Shown here: positions 60,267 through 64,000 of the stretch, in pieces
Position numbering within the stretch: position 1 is the stretch's first letter
Layout of the letters: every line of letters starts with the position of its first letter
NCBI RefSeq assembly: GCF_900182595.1
Contig: NZ_FXTN01000008.1
Location: 248,001 to 312,000, forward strand
Source: Pedobacter westerhofensis
Lineage (GTDB): Bacteria > Bacteroidota > Bacteroidia > Sphingobacteriales > Sphingobacteriaceae
Length of the DNA stretch: 64,000 nt
Direction of reading: 5' to 3'
The notes under the pieces: model-generated
The model's input: only the letters and a program-made list of their open reading frames with translations
What the model was told of the DNA's origin: nothing
Database searches by the model: none
Made by a program: the position numbers and the translations under genes

Positions 60267-61901
60267 ATGAAAAAGAGATATATCACCTATATAGGAATGT
60301 TTATCGTAATGCTGACTTCAGCCTGTAAAAAGCAACTTGAAGAAAATGCTTACGACCAATTGATTGCAGATAATTTTTATAACAATAAAACCGAGGTTTT
60401 ATCGGCCGTATTAAGGCCATATACCCATGCCAATGCCTGGGTAACCCCATCTGGTCAGGATGGCTGGTGGAGACCGGCAGAACTATCTGCAGATCAGCTG
60501 GCGTGGCCAACAAAGGGGCGCCACGGCGAAGATGGCGGCAAGTGGAAACGCTTGCACTATCACACATGGACTGTTGATGAGGGGGGACTGAACAACGCCT
60601 GGAGGTTAATGTACACCGGTGTAGGATTCTGCAATGACCCGATTGAGAATATCGAAAAAAGAAGCCTTACTGACATGGGGCTTACCCAGGCAGAGAAAGA
60701 TTCCTTCCTGGCGGAACTCAAATTACTGCGCGCCTTTCATTATTTGAAACTGATGGACCTTTTTGGAAATATCCCTGTAGTGACACAGGTAGGTGTTCCT
60801 GCAAGACCTGAAACGATGGCAAGGAAGGATGTCTTCAATTTTATAGAAAAAGAAATAAAGGAAAATATAGACAAAGCACCAAAGCTATCCAGAGCACAGC
60901 TGGGACGTATGTCGCAGGCCAGTGCCTATGCGATGCTGACCGAGCTTTATCTGAATGCCGAAATATGGACGGGCACTGCACGCTGGGACGACTGTATTGC
61001 CGCGGCTAATCAGGTGATCAATGGTGCCGGAGGAGCGCAAAACGGAACTATGGCACTGGACCCAAACATCACAGATCAGTATAAAACAACCAATGATTTG
61101 TCTAAAGAAGTGATTTTCTCTATCGCCTATAACTTTACCATTGCAAACTTTGAACCCTCATGGCCGGGAGAATTTTACCACTTTAAGCAACAGGAAATCT
61201 ATGGTGGCGGCCGTGGTGGTAATGATGGTATTGTGGTTGTTCCGGGCAATTATACTAAATACGAGGCAACTGATCTGCGCAAGTCCGGCTGGCTGAGCAT
61301 AGGTCCTCAGGTGAAATTTGCCGATGGAGTTACACCAGTATTAGCTTCTGAGGAATACAATGGACTGCAATTAACTTTTGTTGATAACATCCAAAAAAAT
61401 AAAACCAACTCTACGGTGTCCAACATGAGCGAAGGCGAAGAAAACAGCGGTGTACGTTTTAATAAGTACAAATTGGGTAACCAGGTTGCCGGTCCGGGCG
61501 GGGTTCCTGCAATTGATCTGAATTATAACAATACAGATTGGAACGTGTACCGTTTAACCTGGATCTATTTCGCGAAAGCCGAAGCTTTGATGCGCAAGAA
61601 TGGTGGTACGGCAACCGCCGATGCACTGCAGCTGATCAATGATTCTAAACAGCGCGCATATGCAGCCAGTACATATGTACCGTATACTGCAGCCACACTT
61701 ACGCTGGACGAGCTGCTCACAGAACGTGGCCGCGAGTTTATATTCGAGGGTTTCAGAAGAGACGATATGATCCGGTTTGGCAAATTTACTACAGGTACCT
61801 GGTGGGACCATACGCCAACGGCAGCTACCAAAGCACTTTACCCAATTCCGCAGCAGCAGAGAGATTTAAATGCTAATCTGCAGCAGAATCCGGGATACTA
61901 A
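60267..61901 (+). CDS. SusD/RagB-family surface lipoprotein
   Basis: A 544-residue lipoprotein (lipobox TSAC about residue 20) that covers the SusC barrel and binds glycan. It has the RagB/SusD N-terminal TPR-like helices (FHYLKLMDLFGNIPVVTQ about 154-171), RMSQASAYAMLTELYLNA, a C-terminal YFAKAEALMRKNG, and LDELLTERGREFIFEGFRRDDMIRFGKF (about 481-508), the family's C-terminal signature. A terminator follows, so the peptidase and GH92 genes are expressed either by read-through or from their own promoter. Confidence 0.97.
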   Translation: MKKRYITYIGMFIVMLTSACKKQLEENAYDQLIADNFYNNKTEVLSAVLRPYTHANAWVTPSGQDGWWRPAELSADQLAWPTKGRHGEDGGKWKRLHYHTWTVDEGGLNNAWRLMYTGVGFCNDPIENIEKRSLTDMGLTQAEKDSFLAELKLLRAFHYLKLMDLFGNIPVVTQVGVPARPETMARKDVFNFIEKEIKENIDKAPKLSRAQLGRMSQASAYAMLTELYLNAEIWTGTARWDDCIAAANQVINGAGGAQNGTMALDPNITDQYKTTNDLSKEVIFSIAYNFTIANFEPSWPGEFYHFKQQEIYGGGRGGNDGIVVVPGNYTKYEATDLRKSGWLSIGPQVKFADGVTPVLASEEYNGLQLTFVDNIQKNKTNSTVSNMSEGEENSGVRFNKYKLGNQVAGPGGVPAIDLNYNNTDWNVYRLTWIYFAKAEALMRKNGGTATADALQLINDSKQRAYAASTYVPYTAATLTLDELLTERGREFIFEGFRRDDMIRFGKFTTGTWWDHTPTAATKALYPIPQQQRDLNANLQQNPGY

Positions 61902-61910
61902 ATAACATAC

Positions 61911-61942
61911 AGGAGACGTTCAGCAATGGACGTCTCCTTTTT
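61911..61942 (+). terminator. rho-independent terminator after susD
   Basis: AGGAGACGT (61911-61919) pairs with ACGTCTCCT (61930-61938) over 9 bp with a 10-nt loop, followed by TTTT. It lies ten bases after the susD stop. An ATG at 61926 falls in this loop, which argues for the later start of the next gene. Confidence 0.8.
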
Positions 61943-61961
61943 AACTATTACAAGCACACAT

Positions 61962-62636
61962 ATGAAAAAAAGAAATCACCTTATTTTGGCATGTATCGGC
62001 CTTGCCTTAACAGGCACACAGCTCCATGCACAGGAAGTCATCAAAAAAGGAAAGTATACGCTTACCTATGAAAGCAATGACCAAAGTTTTGACCCAAAAC
62101 TTAAAGAAAAATTAGTCGCTACCTTTTTTGAGGTGTATCCAAAACTTGCTAAAGAATATAATCCCAAAACACTCAAAGAAGTAAAATTCTTTATTGACAC
62201 AGCCTATAAAGGGGTGGCAGCTACTTCTGATGGCGTGATCGTATTTAGCCCGGCCTACATGAGCAAACACCCCGGCGACATCGATGTGGTGACCCACGAG
62301 GGAATGCATATCGTGCAGAATTACGGCAGAAGCGTAGGCCCTGGTTGGCTTACTGAAGGTATTGCCGACTTTGTACGATATAAGTTCGGGATCGATAACC
62401 CCGGCGCCAACTGGACGCTGCCTGCTTTAAAACCAGAGCATACTTATAAAAACAGTTACCGGATTACAGCCAGGTTCTTCGTCTGGATGGAAAGCAAGGT
62501 TAAACCGGAAATCATCAAAACTATTGATCAGCAACTGCGCGACCATACGTATACGGCAGACAGCTGGAACAAGCTTACTGGTAAAAACCTGGATGAACTT
62601 TGGGCGGCATACGTTCAGAATCCTTCAATTAGTTAA
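61962..62636 (+). CDS. secreted basic secretory protein (BSP)-type metallopeptidase
   Basis: A 224-residue secreted protein. A signal peptide (MKKRNHLILACIGLALTG to HAQ) opens at the ATG at 61962. The core VVTHEGMHIVQNYG (about 108-121) holds an HExxH zinc motif, followed by PGWLTEGIADFVRYKFG (about 125-141) with the third-ligand region of the plant and bacterial BSP family. It is predicted to degrade proteins outside the cell. It lies three bases before the GH92 gene, so the two are translated together. Confidence 0.87.
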   Translation: MKKRNHLILACIGLALTGTQLHAQEVIKKGKYTLTYESNDQSFDPKLKEKLVATFFEVYPKLAKEYNPKTLKEVKFFIDTAYKGVAATSDGVIVFSPAYMSKHPGDIDVVTHEGMHIVQNYGRSVGPGWLTEGIADFVRYKFGIDNPGANWTLPALKPEHTYKNSYRITARFFVWMESKVKPEIIKTIDQQLRDHTYTADSWNKLTGKNLDELWAAYVQNPSIS

Positions 62637-62639
62637 GCT

Positions 62640-64000
62640 ATGAAAAAATTATTACTGGCTTGTTTAAGCATAGCTGTTTCCTCCGCTTTTGCCCAGACGT
62701 CAAAAACGATCAGCGATCCCGTTGAATATGTAAACCCGATGATGGGCACCATGTCCAAGCCCAGCCTGTCAACAGGAAATACTTATCCTGCTATCGGTTT
62801 ACCCTGGGGAATGAACATCTGGACACCCCAGACAGGAAAATCAGGAGATGGATGGGCTTACACTTACGATGCTGATAAGATCCGCGGGTTTAAACAAACG
62901 CATCAGCCCTCTCCATGGATGAACGATTACGGCGCATTCAGCCTGATGCCTGTCACCAAATCCCTCAAGTTTAAAGATGATGACCGCGCCAGCTGGTTTA
63001 GCCACAACGCCGAATTCTCAAAACCATATTATTACAGTGTTTATCTGGCAGATGCCGATGTTACTACAGAAATTACGCCTACAGAACGCGCTGCACAGTT
63101 CCGCTTTACTTTTCCAGAGACGGATAGCGCATTTGTAGTGGTAGATGCCCAAAACAAAGGCTCCTATATTAAGATCATTCCCAGTGAGCGAAAGATCATT
63201 GGCTATACTACCAAATATGCCAGAGGCCCGCTCCCTAAAAACTTTAAAAACTATTTTGTCATTATCTTCAATAAGGATTTTGTGCTCACAAAAACATTTG
63301 AAGGCGATGCACTGGGCAGCCAGCTGGAATTAACAAGTGATCATAGCGGTGCTGTGATCGGGTTTAAAACTGCCAAAGGCGAAAAGGTAACTGCAAAAGC
63401 AGCATCATCGTTTATCAGTTTTGATCAGGCTGAGCTAAACCTGCAGAGAGAGTTGGCAGGTGATTCATTTGACGCTACGCAGGCCAAAGCAAAAGCTACC
63501 TGGAATACAGCTTTAAGCAAGATTTCGGTAGAAGGCGGCACCACGGACCAGCTCAGGACATTTTACTCCTGCCTGTACCGTACCCTGTTTTTCCCTAATA
63601 AGCTTTACGAACTGGACCGGGATAATAAAATCGTGCACTGGAGCCCTTACAATGGAAAAATATTGCCAGGCTACATGTTTGCCGGCACCGGCTTCTGGGA
63701 TACCTTCAGGGCCTTATATCCATTCCTTAACCTGGCTTACCCTGCCATCAATAAAGAAATGCAGGAAGGTCTGATCAACGATTATAAAGAAGGTGGATGG
63801 CTGCCAGAATGGAGCAGTCCGGGCTATGCAAATATCATGGTTGGCAACAACTCTGCTTCAGTAGTTTCTGATGCCTATATCAAAGGATTACGCGGCTATG
63901 ATATCAATACACTCTGGGAAGCATTGAAACACGGAGCAAACAACGAAGGGCCAATGGCTGCCGTTGGGCGCGACGGAGTGAAGTATTACAATGACCTCGG
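62640..64000 (+). CDS. GH92 alpha-mannosidase (5' part)
   Basis: At least 453 residues of a calcium-dependent exo-alpha-mannosidase are visible; the gene runs past the window. A signal peptide ends SSAFAQ (about residue 19), and the mature start reads DPVEYVNPMMGTMSKPSLSTGNTYPA, as in GH92. The beta-sandwich domain is followed by the catalytic barrel with GTGFWDTFRALYPFLNLAYP (about 345-364) and GGWLPEWSSPGYANIMVGNN. It would trim alpha-linked mannose from N-glycans or yeast mannan and feed the SusC/SusD system. The ATG at 62640 lies three bases after the peptidase stop. Confidence 0.95.
   Translation, partial: MKKLLLACLSIAVSSAFAQTSKTISDPVEYVNPMMGTMSKPSLSTGNTYPAIGLPWGMNIWTPQTGKSGDGWAYTYDADKIRGFKQTHQPSPWMNDYGAFSLMPVTKSLKFKDDDRASWFSHNAEFSKPYYYSVYLADADVTTEITPTERAAQFRFTFPETDSAFVVVDAQNKGSYIKIIPSERKIIGYTTKYARGPLPKNFKNYFVIIFNKDFVLTKTFEGDALGSQLELTSDHSGAVIGFKTAKGEKVTAKAASSFISFDQAELNLQRELAGDSFDATQAKAKATWNTALSKISVEGGTTDQLRTFYSCLYRTLFFPNKLYELDRDNKIVHWSPYNGKILPGYMFAGTGFWDTFRALYPFLNLAYPAINKEMQEGLINDYKEGGWLPEWSSPGYANIMVGNNSASVVSDAYIKGLRGYDINTLWEALKHGANNEGPMAAVGRDGVKYYNDL

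Noticed and set aside
61926..61961. Earlier start of the BSP peptidase at 61926
   Set aside because: The ATG lies in the terminator loop, and the signal peptide begins at 61962.

Overview
The window is a contiguous piece of a Bacteroidota chromosome, most likely Sphingobacteriaceae and Pedobacter-like. The evidence is Bacteroidota-type -7 promoter boxes (TAnnTTTG), SusC/SusD and TonB-dependent receptors, many secreted glycoside hydrolases with AQ-type signal peptide ends, several TTG starts, and families such as DUF4407 and a DUF6377-like regulator. No CRISPR array, tRNA, rRNA, prophage or insertion sequence was seen.

Layout. 1-1439: 5' part of carB and a small lipoprotein. 1611-7546: cofactor-uptake block with a PnuC-family transporter, NadR-like kinase, TPP riboswitch, TonB-dependent receptor and ThiE-like protein, then an MFS exporter. 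7586-11126: two secreted GH51 arabinofuranosidases. 11688-19219: an ICMT-like membrane protein, an ABC exporter, and the core block frr, pyrH, nagA, tsf, rpsB, rpsI, rplM (all minus strand). 19310-33707: mixed housekeeping (YtxH protein, MBL/beta-CASP nuclease, MscS channel, methyltransferase, PepT, M14 and M28 peptidases, rhomboid protease, dipeptide epimerase, rhodanese, DUF4407).

34841-41178: a minus-strand polysaccharide locus: BNR-4 beta-propeller protein (candidate lyase or GH145-like), GH88 unsaturated glucuronyl hydrolase, GH2 enzyme, and a GH35 beta-galactosidase broken by a single-base frameshift. Together these would remove Rha-GlcA-Gal type caps, as on arabinogalactan proteins. 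41384-50070: TPR protein, thioesterase, phosphodiesterase-like protein, two hydrolases, EamA and MarC membrane proteins, sterol-desaturase-like hydroxylase and an Fe-S photolyase. 50166-52968: a NEW3-domain protein with an ABC ATPase and permease. 53131-64000: an (alpha/alpha)6-type glycosidase lipoprotein, a TPR/HTH membrane regulator, SusC, SusD, a BSP-type HExxH metallopeptidase and a GH92 alpha-mannosidase running off the window, which together look like a mannosylated-glycoprotein utilisation locus.

The most interesting points are the TPP-riboswitch uptake locus with a diverged ThiE and a nearby PnuC/NadR pair, the BNR-4/GH88/GH2/GH35 locus with its frameshift, an 11-bp-phased repeat array before the epimerase gene, long inverted repeats in the thiE, tsf and ytxH intergenic regions, and the uncharacterised NEW3-ABC operon. 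All family calls come from reading motifs; no database search was run.
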